Origin: Paludisphaera borealis
Lineage (GTDB): Bacteria > Planctomycetota > Planctomycetia > Isosphaerales > Isosphaeraceae
Assembly: GCF_001956985.1 (NCBI RefSeq)
Contig: NZ_CP019082.1
Coordinates: forward strand, 2,604,001-2,668,000
DNA length: 64,000 bases
Direction of reading: 5' to 3'
Positions 50,806 through 60,215 of the stretch are shown here, piece by piece. A program made the position numbers and the translations under genes. Each line of letters starts with the position of its first letter. The first letter of the stretch is position 1. The notes below the pieces were generated by a model that worked only from the letters and a program-made list of their open reading frames with translations, was not told where the DNA came from and ran no database searches.

Positions 50806-53800
50806 ATGACACAACCTGATGCCTCTTCGCCCGTTCCGAAAAGGGGACGAGAGACCGACGTCCTCGCCGATTCGACCGTCGCGGCCGCCTCGGCCGACCT
50901 GGAGACCACCGAGTCAGTCGACGTGGAACCGGAGCCGGAACCGTGGACGCCGGAACGGGTTTCGGAGTGGAACGCCTACTACGACTGGTACGTGATGGGC
51001 GCGGCGCTGTTGCTGGCGTTCGTCGTCACCGCCTCTCGGACCAACTATTCGCCCCTCTGGGCGAACCTGAAGCAGGGCCAGTACATCCTCAACCAGTCGT
51101 CGCCCGCGCCGGCCGACGTGTTCTCCTACACCGAGGAAGGCCAGCGGTGGGTCAACATCCCCTGGCTGTTCCAGGTGAGCCACGCGGCGATCTACAAGCT
51201 CGCCTACGACCTGGTGCCGACCGACCCCAACGACCCGACGGCCAACCGGGCGTCGGCCGAGCAGATCGCGACCGGAACCCTGGTCGGCCTCACGGCCCTG
51301 GCTCGGTTGGCGACGGCCCTGGCGCTCTTGAAGATCCGCCGCAAGGGGCCGGGCCTCTGGTGGACGGCGGTTTGCACGGCCCTGGCCCTGGGGGCGATGG
51401 TCGGGCCCTTGGGGGTGGTCCTGGGGGGCATCGCGCAGCCGGGGGTCGTCGGGCCCTCGACGTGGGGCTTGCTCCTGCTGGCGATCGAAATGCTGCTGCT
51501 CTATCGGGCTTTCGGCGAGGGGCGGCAAGGGGCGCTCTACGGCCTGATCCCCGTCTTCTTGATCTGGGCGAACGTCGATGAGTCGTTCCTGCTCGGCCTG
51601 TTGATTCTGGGCGCCGCGGTGGTGGGCCGGATCCTCGACGGCGGCGCGGCCGCGACGTTGATCGAGCCTCCGGCCCGGTCGACGGCGGTCGACGAGGGCG
51701 ACGCCCCTCGGAAGCGAGTTCCGATCACGCCGATGGCCGGCGTCGTCGCCATGCTGCTGTGCGCGGCCGTCTGCCTCGCCAATCCGTCGATCTACAAGAT
51801 TTACTTGGCCACGATCGAGCCGCTGTTCCACCTGTTCGACAAGGGGGGGCCGCCCCCGACCGCCGACCAGCTCTCGTACTTCGGCCCGACGATCCGGACC
51901 CAGTTTCCCGACAGTTGGTATTTGCTGACGCTGTACTACCTGATCACGGTGGCCGCGGGCCTGGCGACCTTCCTGCTGAACTCGGCCCGATTCTCGTGGA
52001 GCCGGTTCCTGCCTTACGTCGTCGCGGCGGTCGGCTGGGGTATTTACATGCGGCTGAGCGCCGAGTTCGCGGTCGTCCTGGCCGCGGTCGCGGCGATTAA
52101 CGGCCAGGAATGGTATCAGAGCCGGTTCGGCGTCCGGGGCAAGCTGGGGAACGGCTGGGCCGCGTGGTCGACGGGAGGCCGGCTCGTGACGCTCGCCGGG
52201 CTTTTCTATTTCGTCAGCATCGCGATCACCGGTTACGGCAAGTCGCCCGGCGAACCTCGGTTCGGGTTCGGCTTCGATCCCAACGATTTCTCGTTCGAGG
52301 CCGCCGAGTACCTCGCCTCCCGCGACGACGTCACGGGCAACGTCTTCAACTGGACGCTCGCTCAGGGCGACGCCCTGATCTGGAAGGCCGGCCCCGCGCG
52401 GAAGACCTTCGTCGACAACCGCCGGAACCTGTTCCCGACCGACCTGATGGCGGAGCATCATATTCTGATGAACGCGCTCCGCGACGACGATCCCGACGTC
52501 TGGAAGCCGGCCTTCGACAAGTACAACATCACAGCGGTGATGATCGATTCGTCGAAAGCCAGGAACACCTACCGCAAGCTGATGCAGAGCCCGTACTGGA
52601 TTCCGTTCTACGACGACGGCCGCGTCGTCATGTTTGGACGGAGCGACGCGCCCGAGCCCGATCTGACGGCCTTCAAGGCCAACCGGCTTGAGCCCGACCT
52701 GCGCGCTTACAAGGTCGTGAGCCCGTTGCCCTCGGCCGATCGGCCGCCGACTCCGGTGAACTGGATCGACGACGTCTTCCAGAGCCGGGCCCTTACCGCC
52801 CCCCAGGCGCGGATCGACGCCGCCCTACGGTGGCTGGAAGGCGCCGCCCCTATCCTCGACCAGGCGACGATGCCCGATCCCGCCCGCTGCCTGCTGGCGA
52901 TCCGCGAGGCGCGCACCGCGCTGGCCCGCAACCCCGACGATACCACCGCGTACCGCGTGCTGGCCCGCGCCTACCGGCTCCTGACCCTTCAAGAAACCGC
53001 ACTGCTCGCCGGCATCCCCTTGACGCCGGAAAACCAGGACCAGATCAGCAGATTGGTCGTCAATTCCGAGGTTCTCGGCACCCGGATGCGACAGCGCATT
53101 ACGGCCCTCAATTATGCGATCCAGACGACGCCCCCGCCGAAGACCGAGCCGGCCCGTCGCGAATTGCTCAGCGTCCATTTCGAGCTGGTCGACGTGTTTC
53201 TCCAGTTGGGGTATCTCGACCTGGCGCAGGAGCGGCTCCAAGCCGCGCTCGACCTTGCCAAGCCGGGCGACCTCACGGACGAGGGTCGCTTGCAGTATCA
53301 GCGGCAGCTCGACCAGCTTGACCAGCGCGTCAACCAGATCAAGGACGCGCTCAGCGAGCTGCAAATCGAGCGGCAGGCGGGTCCGATCGAGAAGGGACGG
53401 TTCGCCGTCAGCCAGGGCGCGCCGGGGCTCGCCATCATCGAGTTCGAGGAAGCCGACCGCAGCAGCATGAGCCCGGCGATCGTCAAGCCGCAGCTCGTCG
53501 ACCTCTATTGCAGCACCGGCCAGCCCGATCGCGCCCTCGAACAGCTCTCGTCGGGCGTCGCCGAAGACCCGAACCTCGGCGAGCCGGGGACCTCGACGTT
53601 CCGCCAGGGCCAGGTCTACCTGCTGCTCGGCAATTACGTCTCGGCCGCCTCGCTGTGGCAGGAACGCGCCATCCCCCGGCTGCGGCTCGACCGCAGCATG
53701 AAAGCCCTGGGCACCGGCCAGAAACTGACGCGGGGCGACGTGCTGGGCGTTGCGAACGACGCCCTCTCGCTGCCGGGCATGATCCGAAGACAGGCCGCGT

Positions 53801-54144
53801 GGGAATACGAACTGGCCCAGTGCTTGCTTGAATCGGGCGAGCCCACACGCGCCGCCGAGCACTACACTAACACCCTGACCTTGACCCCCGACCTCGTGGT
53901 CCGGCCGATCGTCGCCTACTACCTCGAAAAGCTCGGCAAACCCGTCCCCCCCTCGACGAAGGAAAAGGAAGCCCAGGCGGCCGCCGCCGCGACCGACAAG
54001 CCCGCAGCGCCGGCCGCTCCGACTGACAAGCCTTCGGAGCCGGCCCCCGCGGCCGAGAAGCCTTCGGCCCCTGCTCCCGCCCCGAAGCCCGCGGCCGACG
54101 CCCCGAAGGAGCAGCCCAAGGAGGCGGCCGCGAAGAAGGACTGA
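50806..54144 (+). CDS. Large membrane/TPR protein with PMT-like membrane half
   Basis: This 1112-residue protein has a polar N-terminus of about 60 residues, then nine or ten membrane segments up to about residue 490. Examples are YVMGAALLLAFVVTA, WWTAVCTALALGAMVGPLGV, LIPVFLIWANVDESFLLGL and LVTLAGLFYFVSIAITG. After these comes a soluble domain with GNVFNWTLAQGDALIWKAG and FVDNRRNLFP. This NVFN-GDxLIW-FxDxRxxLF pattern is seen at the end of membrane glycosyltransferases of the PMT/GT39-like group. About residues 680-1040 form TPR-like helices. The C-terminal 80 residues are Ala/Pro/Lys low-complexity. It is divergent from the glycosyltransferase gene. A role in cell-surface assembly is plausible but unproven. 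Confidence 0.75.
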   Translation: MTQPDASSPVPKRGRETDVLADSTVAAASADLETTESVDVEPEPEPWTPERVSEWNAYYDWYVMGAALLLAFVVTASRTNYSPLWANLKQGQYILNQSSPAPADVFSYTEEGQRWVNIPWLFQVSHAAIYKLAYDLVPTDPNDPTANRASAEQIATGTLVGLTALARLATALALLKIRRKGPGLWWTAVCTALALGAMVGPLGVVLGGIAQPGVVGPSTWGLLLLAIEMLLLYRAFGEGRQGALYGLIPVFLIWANVDESFLLGLLILGAAVVGRILDGGAAATLIEPPARSTAVDEGDAPRKRVPITPMAGVVAMLLCAAVCLANPSIYKIYLATIEPLFHLFDKGGPPPTADQLSYFGPTIRTQFPDSWYLLTLYYLITVAAGLATFLLNSARFSWSRFLPYVVAAVGWGIYMRLSAEFAVVLAAVAAINGQEWYQSRFGVRGKLGNGWAAWSTGGRLVTLAGLFYFVSIAITGYGKSPGEPRFGFGFDPNDFSFEAAEYLASRDDVTGNVFNWTLAQGDALIWKAGPARKTFVDNRRNLFPTDLMAEHHILMNALRDDDPDVWKPAFDKYNITAVMIDSSKARNTYRKLMQSPYWIPFYDDGRVVMFGRSDAPEPDLTAFKANRLEPDLRAYKVVSPLPSADRPPTPVNWIDDVFQSRALTAPQARIDAALRWLEGAAPILDQATMPDPARCLLAIREARTALARNPDDTTAYRVLARAYRLLTLQETALLAGIPLTPENQDQISRLVVNSEVLGTRMRQRITALNYAIQTTPPPKTEPARRELLSVHFELVDVFLQLGYLDLAQERLQAALDLAKPGDLTDEGRLQYQRQLDQLDQRVNQIKDALSELQIERQAGPIEKGRFAVSQGAPGLAIIEFEEADRSSMSPAIVKPQLVDLYCSTGQPDRALEQLSSGVAEDPNLGEPGTSTFRQGQVYLLLGNYVSAASLWQERAIPRLRLDRSMKALGTGQKLTRGDVLGVANDALSLPGMIRRQAAWEYELAQCLLESGEPTRAAEHYTNTLTLTPDLVVRPIVAYYLEKLGKPVPPSTKEKEAQAAAAATDKPAAPAAPTDKPSEPAPAAEKPSAPAPAPKPAADAPKEQPKEAAAKKD

Positions 54145-54170
54145 CGGGCCGCGCGGCGGGGCGAGGCTCG

Positions 54171-54890
54171 TCAGGGCTTGGCCTCGCCGGGCTTCCCGGC
54201 GGCGTCAATCAGGATCACGTTATCGAGTCGGCAGACGACGTCCTGGAAGTCGTCGTTGGTCGAATACTCCCAGCCGATGATGTAGCTGTTGGGGATCTTC
54301 TTGCCGGTCGCCTTGTCGTGGTTGGGATAGATCATCGCCTTGTACGGTTGGGCCGCCAGGCGAGCGTTGACGCGAGCGACGACGCTCGGTTCGCTGAAGA
54401 CGCCGCCGTCGGGCAAGCCGTCGTTCGCGACCCAGACGCCGAACGGTTGATCGCCCGGGTCGAACCGGACGCTCGACCCGTCTTCGAGCGGCGGTGGCAG
54501 GTTGGTCTCCTGCTTCAGGTCGGCGGTCGTGTTCTTGAACGTGTACGTCCAAAGGCCCGTCTTCCTGGGGCTCTCGGCCGCCGCCGACCGATACCATCCC
54601 CCTCGCGTCCGCGACGGCAGTCCCAGGGCGATCACCGGCGTGTAGCTCACCGGCCCCGGCCCGGCCTTGCGGAACAGGCCCCGGGTCTCGGCGGCCGTCG
54701 TCGTCAGCGGGTTGAGCAGGTCGTCGAACATCGACAGCCCGTAGCGTTCGCTCAGGACGACCACCCAGTCCGGCTCGCTGGGGCCCGGCGCGACTTTGGG
54801 TTGCCTCGGACCTTGGGCCGTCGCGGCCGTCGCCAGGACCAGGCTCCAGCCCACGAGCATCGCCGACCTGCGGGTGATTCCGACGGACAT
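54171..54890 (-). CDS. Exported protein, unrecognised
   Basis: This 239-residue protein has a signal peptide with a twin-Arg-like start (ITRRSAMLVGWSLVLATAAT) cleaved after TAAQ or so. The mature part has a distinctive run: VVVLSERYGLSMFDDLLNPL, then GLPSRTRGGWYRSAA, then LWTYTFKNTTADL, and PFGVWVANDGLPDGGVFSEP. It closes with NSYIIGWEYSTNDDFQDVVC, which occurs in many planctomycete exported proteins with no assigned function. I chose the ATG at 54890 because GGAG and GAGG lie upstream. It follows the YfhO gene by 19 bases on the same strand and may be co-transcribed with it. Confidence 0.7.
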   Translation of the reverse strand: MSVGITRRSAMLVGWSLVLATAATAQGPRQPKVAPGPSEPDWVVVLSERYGLSMFDDLLNPLTTTAAETRGLFRKAGPGPVSYTPVIALGLPSRTRGGWYRSAAAESPRKTGLWTYTFKNTTADLKQETNLPPPLEDGSSVRFDPGDQPFGVWVANDGLPDGGVFSEPSVVARVNARLAAQPYKAMIYPNHDKATGKKIPNSYIIGWEYSTNDDFQDVVCRLDNVILIDAAGKPGEAKP

Positions 54891-54909
54891 GGCCTCAATC
54901 TCCTTGCGT

Positions 54910-57900
54910 TCAGCCGGCCTCGGCCGGCGTTGGGGCTTCGGGGTCTGGGTCGACGGGCGACCACGGCAGCGGCGTACGGGGCCGCCATGCGACGAAGGCC
55001 ACGAGAAGGGCCGATACGCCCAGCCCGGCGAGGGTGATGAACCCTCCCAGGCGGAACGAGGCCGGCTCATAGGTGTAAACGAGCTTGGAAACGCCGGCCT
55101 TGACGGCCGCCCCGCGCATCATCCGGTTGACCCGGTAGATCGGCGCGGGAGCGCCGTCGATCGTCAGCTTCCAGCCGGGATAATAGACGTCGGCCAGGAC
55201 GACGACCCCCGGTTTGTCGAGCGTCGCCGTCATCTCGACGCGCGCCCCGTGCGGATATACGACCTCGACCTTTTCGGACGAACGTGGTGGATACCCGCGT
55301 GTAAACCCATCAAGCGCCTCGCGATCGTCGTTCTCGATCCAGGCGAGTTCGAGCGGGTCGAAGATGTTCATCGTCGGGTCGTTCCAGATCGGGTCGCCGC
55401 CGTAGAGGATCTCCTGCATGGGGCCGGCTCGGCCGACGCGCGCGGTTCCCTCCATCGCGGGCAGCGACCGGGCTTTGTGCACGACCCAGGCGCGGGGGAA
55501 CATCTTCTTGTTGCGGAGGATCTGGTAGTCGTGATTCTCGACCCAATCCCGGGCGCGTTTCTCGGCCTCGGGGGTCCGCTCCACCATGGGCGGGGGGTGG
55601 ATCGCCTCGGACTCGGGGAGGAACGACGCGAATCCGCGATACTCGTGGGTCCAGTTCCCGGGATGCGACGGCACGACGAAATAGCGGGTGTTCCACATGT
55701 CGAACGAGCGTCTGGGATAGTAGGCGATCGAGTGGCCGGGCTCGACGTTGATGTACTTGGCGAACTCGACGCTCGCTTTGCGGGGGAACGGGCCGAAATA
55801 CCACTCGTAGTCGTACAACTCGGCGACGCCCATCGTGTGGGTGTACTCGACCCCGAGATTGATGCCGTACTTCGGCTGGATCGTGGCGTGCTCCCACTGC
55901 ATGAAGTCGCGCACACGGTCGCTCGACGCCTCACGGTTCCAGATCGGGGGATCCCAGACCGGCATCCGATGGATGCGGTAGGGACCGTCCGACGGATTCT
56001 TGCGCTCAGCCTCCTTGATGATCTTGATCACCTCGGGCTCGGCTTCGAAGAGCGACTGGGGGACCGTGGCGATCAGCCGGTGGTTGGCGACCGCGAGGTC
56101 GGCCGAGACCAGCGCGAGGGCCGCGAAACTCGCGAGCCGGGGCCGGCGGCCGGCCGTCGCCAGGACCACAACGCCGATCGCAAGCACCAGCGCGGCCTGG
56201 ACCAGGCTCTGCGTCGTCTCGCCGTACGCCGCGATCGGATCGAAGGGCCCGAAACTGGAGGTCAGAGTCGCTTTTTCGAACGACCGAAGGATCGCCGGCC
56301 GCTCGAACTGCCAGGCGGCCAGGACGCCGACGGTGAGCGTCAGCAGACAGGCGGCCAGCGCGATCGTCCCGCGCCGTCGTCCACGACCGCGACAGAAATC
56401 GTCCCAGCCGAAGCCGGCGAGCGCGGCGAGTCCCAGCATCGAAAACGTCATCAACTTGCTGGGGAAGCGAAACTGCCGGAAGCCCGGCAACAGGTTGCTG
56501 AGCGCCCAGTAGATGCCGCCGTCGCCGTCGCGGAGGAGGCGGTCCATCCGCAGCGGATTGACGTCGGGAGGGTCGAGCGCGCCGATTCCCGGCCAACTGA
56601 CCCCCGTCGACCTCTCGATCAGCCGCGCCGCCCAGATCGGGCTCGTGTACTGGCCGAAGCTTCCCAGCAGCGTGACCACGACGACGACCGAGAGCCAGAC
56701 TCGCCACGACGCCCCGCGTCGGATGGAGAAGGCGCGGAGGGCGAGGACCACGATGAAGCAACCCATGTAGAGCGTCGGCGCCCAGATCTTGCCCCGCACG
56801 GTCGAAAGCTGGATCAGGTCCGCCCAGCAGGCGTTGCGGCTGAAGTAGGTGCCGAAGACGTTGGGCCATAACATCTCGACCAACCGATGCGGCTCGACGC
56901 TGAACGGGTAGATGTCGTGCGGACCTTCCTCGGCCGCCCGGCTCGTCCGCTGGGTGAACTCGACGACCGGCAAGAGCTGCGCGGCCGTCAATGCGAGAGC
57001 CAGGGCCGCCGCAGCCGCCAGCCCGAAGCCAAGCCGTTCGAGAGCCGCGTCGCGATTCGCCTTCCGCCGTCGCACGAGGAAGAAGATCAATACAAGCCCC
57101 CAGGCGATCGAGGCCGCCAGCGGCGCCCAGCGCATCCAAGGCAAGGGAGGGGTCGGCTTCTCGGGCGGCCTCGGCGGTCGGAAGCCCGGGAAGGTCCGGG
57201 CGAGTTCCAGAGTGACCACGATCCAGACGATCAGACCGGCGGCGATCAGCGGATAGTTCCACCAGCGGCCCCACTTCCGCCCCGACGCCGGCTCCGCGAC
57301 CGCGTCGGCCGACTCCTCCTCGGCCAGCCCGCGACCGCCCGTCCAGGCGACGCCGACCGCATACCCGCAGGCGCACAGGCCGAGCAGGTATGACGCCTGG
57401 GGATCGCCGCCCAGTGTCTGCATCGCCAGGACGAACGCGAGCCCCAGCAGCGCCCGGCGACTCCCCAGTCGAATCCAGCGATCGGCGGCCAGCACCCCCA
57501 AGGGGAGCCACGCCGCTCCCACCAGATAGATGATGTTGCAGTATTGAAACAAAATCGGCCCGGAGAACGTGTAGGCCAAGGCGCTCAGGCCCGCCGCGGT
57601 CCAGCTCGCACGCCACGACCGCATCAGCGCGACCATCGCCGCGAACGCCAGAGCCACGTGGGCGAGGATGTAGATCCGCGCCCCCCACGCGTACGGAAGC
57701 ACCGCGTAGATCACCTTGCCCGGATAAAGCACCGCCGCGGTGGGGTTGCCGAGCAGCGGCATGCCCGAGTTCTCCTCAGGCTCCCAGAGCGGCCAGCGCC
57801 CCTCGTTCCAGTCGAGCTGCACGCGTTGGTAGAGCGGGTAATAGTAGTGGGCCGAATCGCGATAGGCGAACTGGTGGTCATTCAACAAGACCCGATGAAA

Positions 57901-57969
57901 ACAGATCAACAACAGGACGGCCAGACAGCCGAACAGGACGGTTTTCGGGAAGACGGGATCGTGTTTCAT
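54910..57969 (-). CDS. YfhO-family membrane protein
   Basis: This 1019-residue protein opens with a membrane helix and then YRDSAHYYYPLYQRVQLDWN and GRWPLWEPEENSGMPLLGNP, the diagnostic luminal loop of the YfhO family. About 12 further membrane segments follow up to about residue 570. An extracytoplasmic domain ends in a final helix near 980 (GGFITLAGLGVSALLVAF). YfhO proteins take part in glycosylation of cell-surface polymers with polyprenyl-phosphate sugars. The glycosyltransferase and PMT-like protein nearby would fit that. The ATG at 57969 (MKHDPVFPK) is chosen although its ribosome binding site is weak; a start at 58065 is possible. Confidence 0.82.
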   Translation of the reverse strand: MKHDPVFPKTVLFGCLAVLLLICFHRVLLNDHQFAYRDSAHYYYPLYQRVQLDWNEGRWPLWEPEENSGMPLLGNPTAAVLYPGKVIYAVLPYAWGARIYILAHVALAFAAMVALMRSWRASWTAAGLSALAYTFSGPILFQYCNIIYLVGAAWLPLGVLAADRWIRLGSRRALLGLAFVLAMQTLGGDPQASYLLGLCACGYAVGVAWTGGRGLAEEESADAVAEPASGRKWGRWWNYPLIAAGLIVWIVVTLELARTFPGFRPPRPPEKPTPPLPWMRWAPLAASIAWGLVLIFFLVRRRKANRDAALERLGFGLAAAAALALALTAAQLLPVVEFTQRTSRAAEEGPHDIYPFSVEPHRLVEMLWPNVFGTYFSRNACWADLIQLSTVRGKIWAPTLYMGCFIVVLALRAFSIRRGASWRVWLSVVVVVTLLGSFGQYTSPIWAARLIERSTGVSWPGIGALDPPDVNPLRMDRLLRDGDGGIYWALSNLLPGFRQFRFPSKLMTFSMLGLAALAGFGWDDFCRGRGRRRGTIALAACLLTLTVGVLAAWQFERPAILRSFEKATLTSSFGPFDPIAAYGETTQSLVQAALVLAIGVVVLATAGRRPRLASFAALALVSADLAVANHRLIATVPQSLFEAEPEVIKIIKEAERKNPSDGPYRIHRMPVWDPPIWNREASSDRVRDFMQWEHATIQPKYGINLGVEYTHTMGVAELYDYEWYFGPFPRKASVEFAKYINVEPGHSIAYYPRRSFDMWNTRYFVVPSHPGNWTHEYRGFASFLPESEAIHPPPMVERTPEAEKRARDWVENHDYQILRNKKMFPRAWVVHKARSLPAMEGTARVGRAGPMQEILYGGDPIWNDPTMNIFDPLELAWIENDDREALDGFTRGYPPRSSEKVEVVYPHGARVEMTATLDKPGVVVLADVYYPGWKLTIDGAPAPIYRVNRMMRGAAVKAGVSKLVYTYEPASFRLGGFITLAGLGVSALLVAFVAWRPRTPLPWSPVDPDPEAPTPAEAG

Positions 57970-58063
57970 CGGGGATTTTCGACCCCCGCAACGAGGGGTC
58001 TCCGTTGGGAGTTGGAGCGGTCCGCGTTCATCGTACCATGACGAACCGCCCTGACGGCTCCCC

Positions 58064-58108
58064 AAAAAAAGTGGGCCCGGAGACCCACGCGATGCGAGGT
58101 CTCCGGGC
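58064..58108 (-). terminator. Rho-independent terminator of the cytochrome c peroxidase gene
   Basis: On the minus strand an 11-bp perfect stem (GCCCGGAGACC at 58098-58108 as its complement, GGTCTCCGGGC at 58075-58085 as its complement) has a 12-base loop. It is followed, after four bases, by seven T (A-run 58064-58070 on the plus strand). It lies 38 bases after the stop of the gene at 58147. Confidence 0.92.
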
Positions 58109-58146
58109 TCTCTCGGGATTGATCATTCGCAGTCCGCGACGATCAC

Positions 58147-59463
58147 TCAGCGAGCTGCGTGCGGCTCGGCCTGGACGGCCTTCTTCTTGGGCGTCGAGAG
58201 CGCGGCGCGGGGATCGGGGACCTTGCCGTCTGCGTCGGACGGCAGGGTCGGCAGCAGTTCGGCAGTGGTCTTGACCTCACCGGTCAGGGCCTTCATGAAG
58301 GCGACGACGTCGGCCGATTCCTGAGGGGTCAGCTTGAGCGGCTTCATATCGACGTCGAGCGACGGGTTGGGCGTGCCCCCCTTGTTGTAGTGCTCGACAA
58401 CGTCTTCGAGGGTCTTCAGGCTGCCGTCGTGCATGTACGGCCCGGTCAGGGCGGCGTTGCGGACCGTCGGCGTCTTGAAGGCACCGAGCGAGGCGTCCGA
58501 CTTCTGGCCAATCGGCTCCGGGGCCCAGCGGCCGGGATCGTCGAATTTCTGCTTCTCTTCGTTCCAGCCGATTCCCAGGTTGTGGTACTGCTCGTCCGTG
58601 AAGTTCGCGCCGACGTGGCAGAGAGTGCACTTGGCCTTCTGAAGTTCGACGCCCGGGGCGAACTCGTCGTCGGCGTTGAGCCGGAGACCGAACAGCACCA
58701 TCCCGCGCTTCTCGCTCTCGGAGAGGGCGTCGTTCTCGCCGCCGTTGTACTTGTCGAACTTCGAGTTCCCCGACAGGGCGGCGACCCGCTCGAAGGTGGC
58801 GATCGCCTTGGCGATGCCGTCGAGCGTCGGCTTCGTGCCGAAGACCTTCTCGAACTGCTGGTTGTAGCCGGGAATCTCGCGGATTTTACGCACGACGTTC
58901 TCGTGCTTCGGCATCCCCATTTCGATCGGGTTGACGATCGGCCCCTGGGCCTGACCTTCGAGCGAGGGCGACCGGCCGTCCCAGAACATGCTCTTGCCGT
59001 ACGCGGTGTTGAAGACCGTTGGGGCGCTGCGGTTGCCGGTCTGGCCGTGAATTCCGGTCGAGACCTTGCCGCCGTCGGACCAGCCCTTGTCGGGGTTGTG
59101 GCAGGTCGCGCAGCTCACCTCGCCGTTGCCCGAGAGCCGGGGGTCGAAGTAAAGCTGACGGCCCAACTCGTACTTGCCCTTGGTGAGCGGATTGTGAGCC
59201 GGCACAACGACCTTAGGGGTCAGCGGCGGCAAGCCCTTGGGGACCACCACCGTGAGCGGCTCGTCCTGGATCAGGCTCGGGTCCGAGCGCTGCCAGAAGA
59301 ATTCGGGGGGGCTCGCGGGATCTTCATCGGCCGGCTTGTTGGGCTCGTCCTGGACCGTCGCGACGAGCGGCGACGCATTGATCGCGCGCTCCACGACGAC
59401 CGCCCCACTTAAAAGCAGGAGGCCGGGTACCGTCAGCGTCCACAGTCTCTTCAAAGGTTGCAT
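58147..59463 (-). CDS. Di-heme cytochrome c peroxidase (CCP/MauG family)
   Basis: This 438-residue periplasmic protein reduces hydrogen peroxide with electrons from a c-type donor. The signal peptide or anchor is LTVPGLLLLSGAVVVERAI. It has two CxxCH heme motifs, EVSCATCHNPDKG (about residue 128) and KCTLCHVGANF (about residue 283). Family landmarks are LFFDPRLS-type (LYFDPRLSGNGE), RNSAPTVFN-type (GNRSAPTVFNTAYG) and FWDGRSPSLEGQA, with KTPTVRNAALTGPYMHDGSL near the end. The C-terminus has an Ala/Pro/Lys tail. The ATG at 59463 has GGAG eight bases upstream. Terminator at 58064-58108. It lies next to a ferredoxin and an iron-box-like site, fitting oxidative or iron stress. Confidence 0.93.
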   Translation of the reverse strand: MQPLKRLWTLTVPGLLLLSGAVVVERAINASPLVATVQDEPNKPADEDPASPPEFFWQRSDPSLIQDEPLTVVVPKGLPPLTPKVVVPAHNPLTKGKYELGRQLYFDPRLSGNGEVSCATCHNPDKGWSDGGKVSTGIHGQTGNRSAPTVFNTAYGKSMFWDGRSPSLEGQAQGPIVNPIEMGMPKHENVVRKIREIPGYNQQFEKVFGTKPTLDGIAKAIATFERVAALSGNSKFDKYNGGENDALSESEKRGMVLFGLRLNADDEFAPGVELQKAKCTLCHVGANFTDEQYHNLGIGWNEEKQKFDDPGRWAPEPIGQKSDASLGAFKTPTVRNAALTGPYMHDGSLKTLEDVVEHYNKGGTPNPSLDVDMKPLKLTPQESADVVAFMKALTGEVKTTAELLPTLPSDADGKVPDPRAALSTPKKKAVQAEPHAAR

Positions 59464-59592
59464 GAACCAGACTCCGCTAGAAAAACGAGGATGCTTCAAA
59501 TTTAATAAATCGGCTCGGCGCGCGGACCGATCACGAACGCGCCGGCGCGCGCGACGACCGCGTCGCTCCGGATCGACGTCGACGTCCCACGG

Positions 59593-59623
59593 CGAAAAGA
59601 ACAAGGGGCCGGTTCGCGGCCCC
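59593..59623 (-). terminator. Rho-independent terminator after the ferredoxin gene
   Basis: Stem GGGGCCG (59605-59611) and CGGCCCC (59617-59623) with loop GTTCG, followed on the minus strand by the T-rich TTGTTCTTTTC (complement of 59594-59604). It starts 12 bases after the stop at 59635. Confidence 0.82.
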
Positions 59624-59634
59624 TGGGAGGTAGG

Positions 59635-60006
59635 TTACTTCTTCTTGGCCAGCAGTCCCTCGGCGTTCCGCTGCGCCTGGTCGACGAGCGCATCCCACTG
59701 CTCGTCCAGATACTGGGGAGGGCCCCCCTTGACCGCCACGTGGTACGCTACGTCGATCGTGTCCACCATGTCGATCGCGTCCCAGGGGCAAACCTGGGCG
59801 CAGTGCTTGCAGCCGATGCAGCGGTCCAGGTCGATGTCGCAGAATGTTTGCAGCGTGGGATGCTCTTCGCCCGGCACCTTGTAGATGCAGTCGACCGGGC
59901 AGACCTCAAGACAGGCCTCGCATCCCGTGCAGCCGTCCGCGTGGATCACGGCCAAAATCTTGGGAATGACCTTACGCGGTTTGCCAGCAAGGGACGGTGC
60001 CGCCAT
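59635..60006 (-). CDS. 2x[4Fe-4S] ferredoxin
   Basis: This 123-residue protein carries two CxxCxxCxxxCP cluster motifs: CTGCEACLEVCPVDCI (about residue 25) and CIGCKHCAQVCPWDAI (about residue 65). It is therefore an electron carrier with two [4Fe-4S] clusters. The second motif precedes a longer C-terminal tail (about 45 residues) ending in AKKK. I chose the ATG at 60006 (MAAPSLAG); a TTG three codons upstream is less likely. It has its own terminator. The divergent region upstream holds a Fur-box-like site, consistent with an iron-dependent protein. Confidence 0.92.
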   Translation of the reverse strand: MAAPSLAGKPRKVIPKILAVIHADGCTGCEACLEVCPVDCIYKVPGEEHPTLQTFCDIDLDRCIGCKHCAQVCPWDAIDMVDTIDVAYHVAVKGGPPQYLDEQWDALVDQAQRNAEGLLAKKK

Positions 60007-60215
60007 CGATTTCAACCCCCCAAACTTCGAGGGAACGCTCGCCTCAATCCCCGGCCCATAGCGAGCGGGAGACCCCTGAATTCGTGAAACGCATCATCTC
60101 GCGGTTTCAGTGGGCGTGTCAAGAATCCGAATCTCTTATATCGTATTCCCGACGCAGCTATCAATAATCATTATCAATAACTTGCGGGTTCCGTCAAGAA
60201 AAAAGGGCGAGGGCT
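60007..60215. other. Divergent promoter region of ferredoxin and FlK-like gene
   Basis: The 209 bases are AT-rich for this genome (especially 60130-60182). They contain the operator candidate listed separately and AAGGGCGAGGG just before the GTG at 60216. Confidence 0.5.
60157..60180. promoter_or_regulatory. Fur-box-like site / 13-bp-period direct repeat
   Basis: The 19-mer at 60157-60175 (GCTATCAATAATCATTATC) matches 15 of 19 positions of the E. coli Fur consensus. The match includes the full 12-base run ATAATCATTATC at its right side. TATCAATAA also occurs twice (60159-60167 and 60172-60180), a 13-base period. Either could bind a metal regulator (Fur/Zur family) or another dimeric regulator. 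It lies between divergent starts at 60006 and 60216. Confidence 0.5.
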
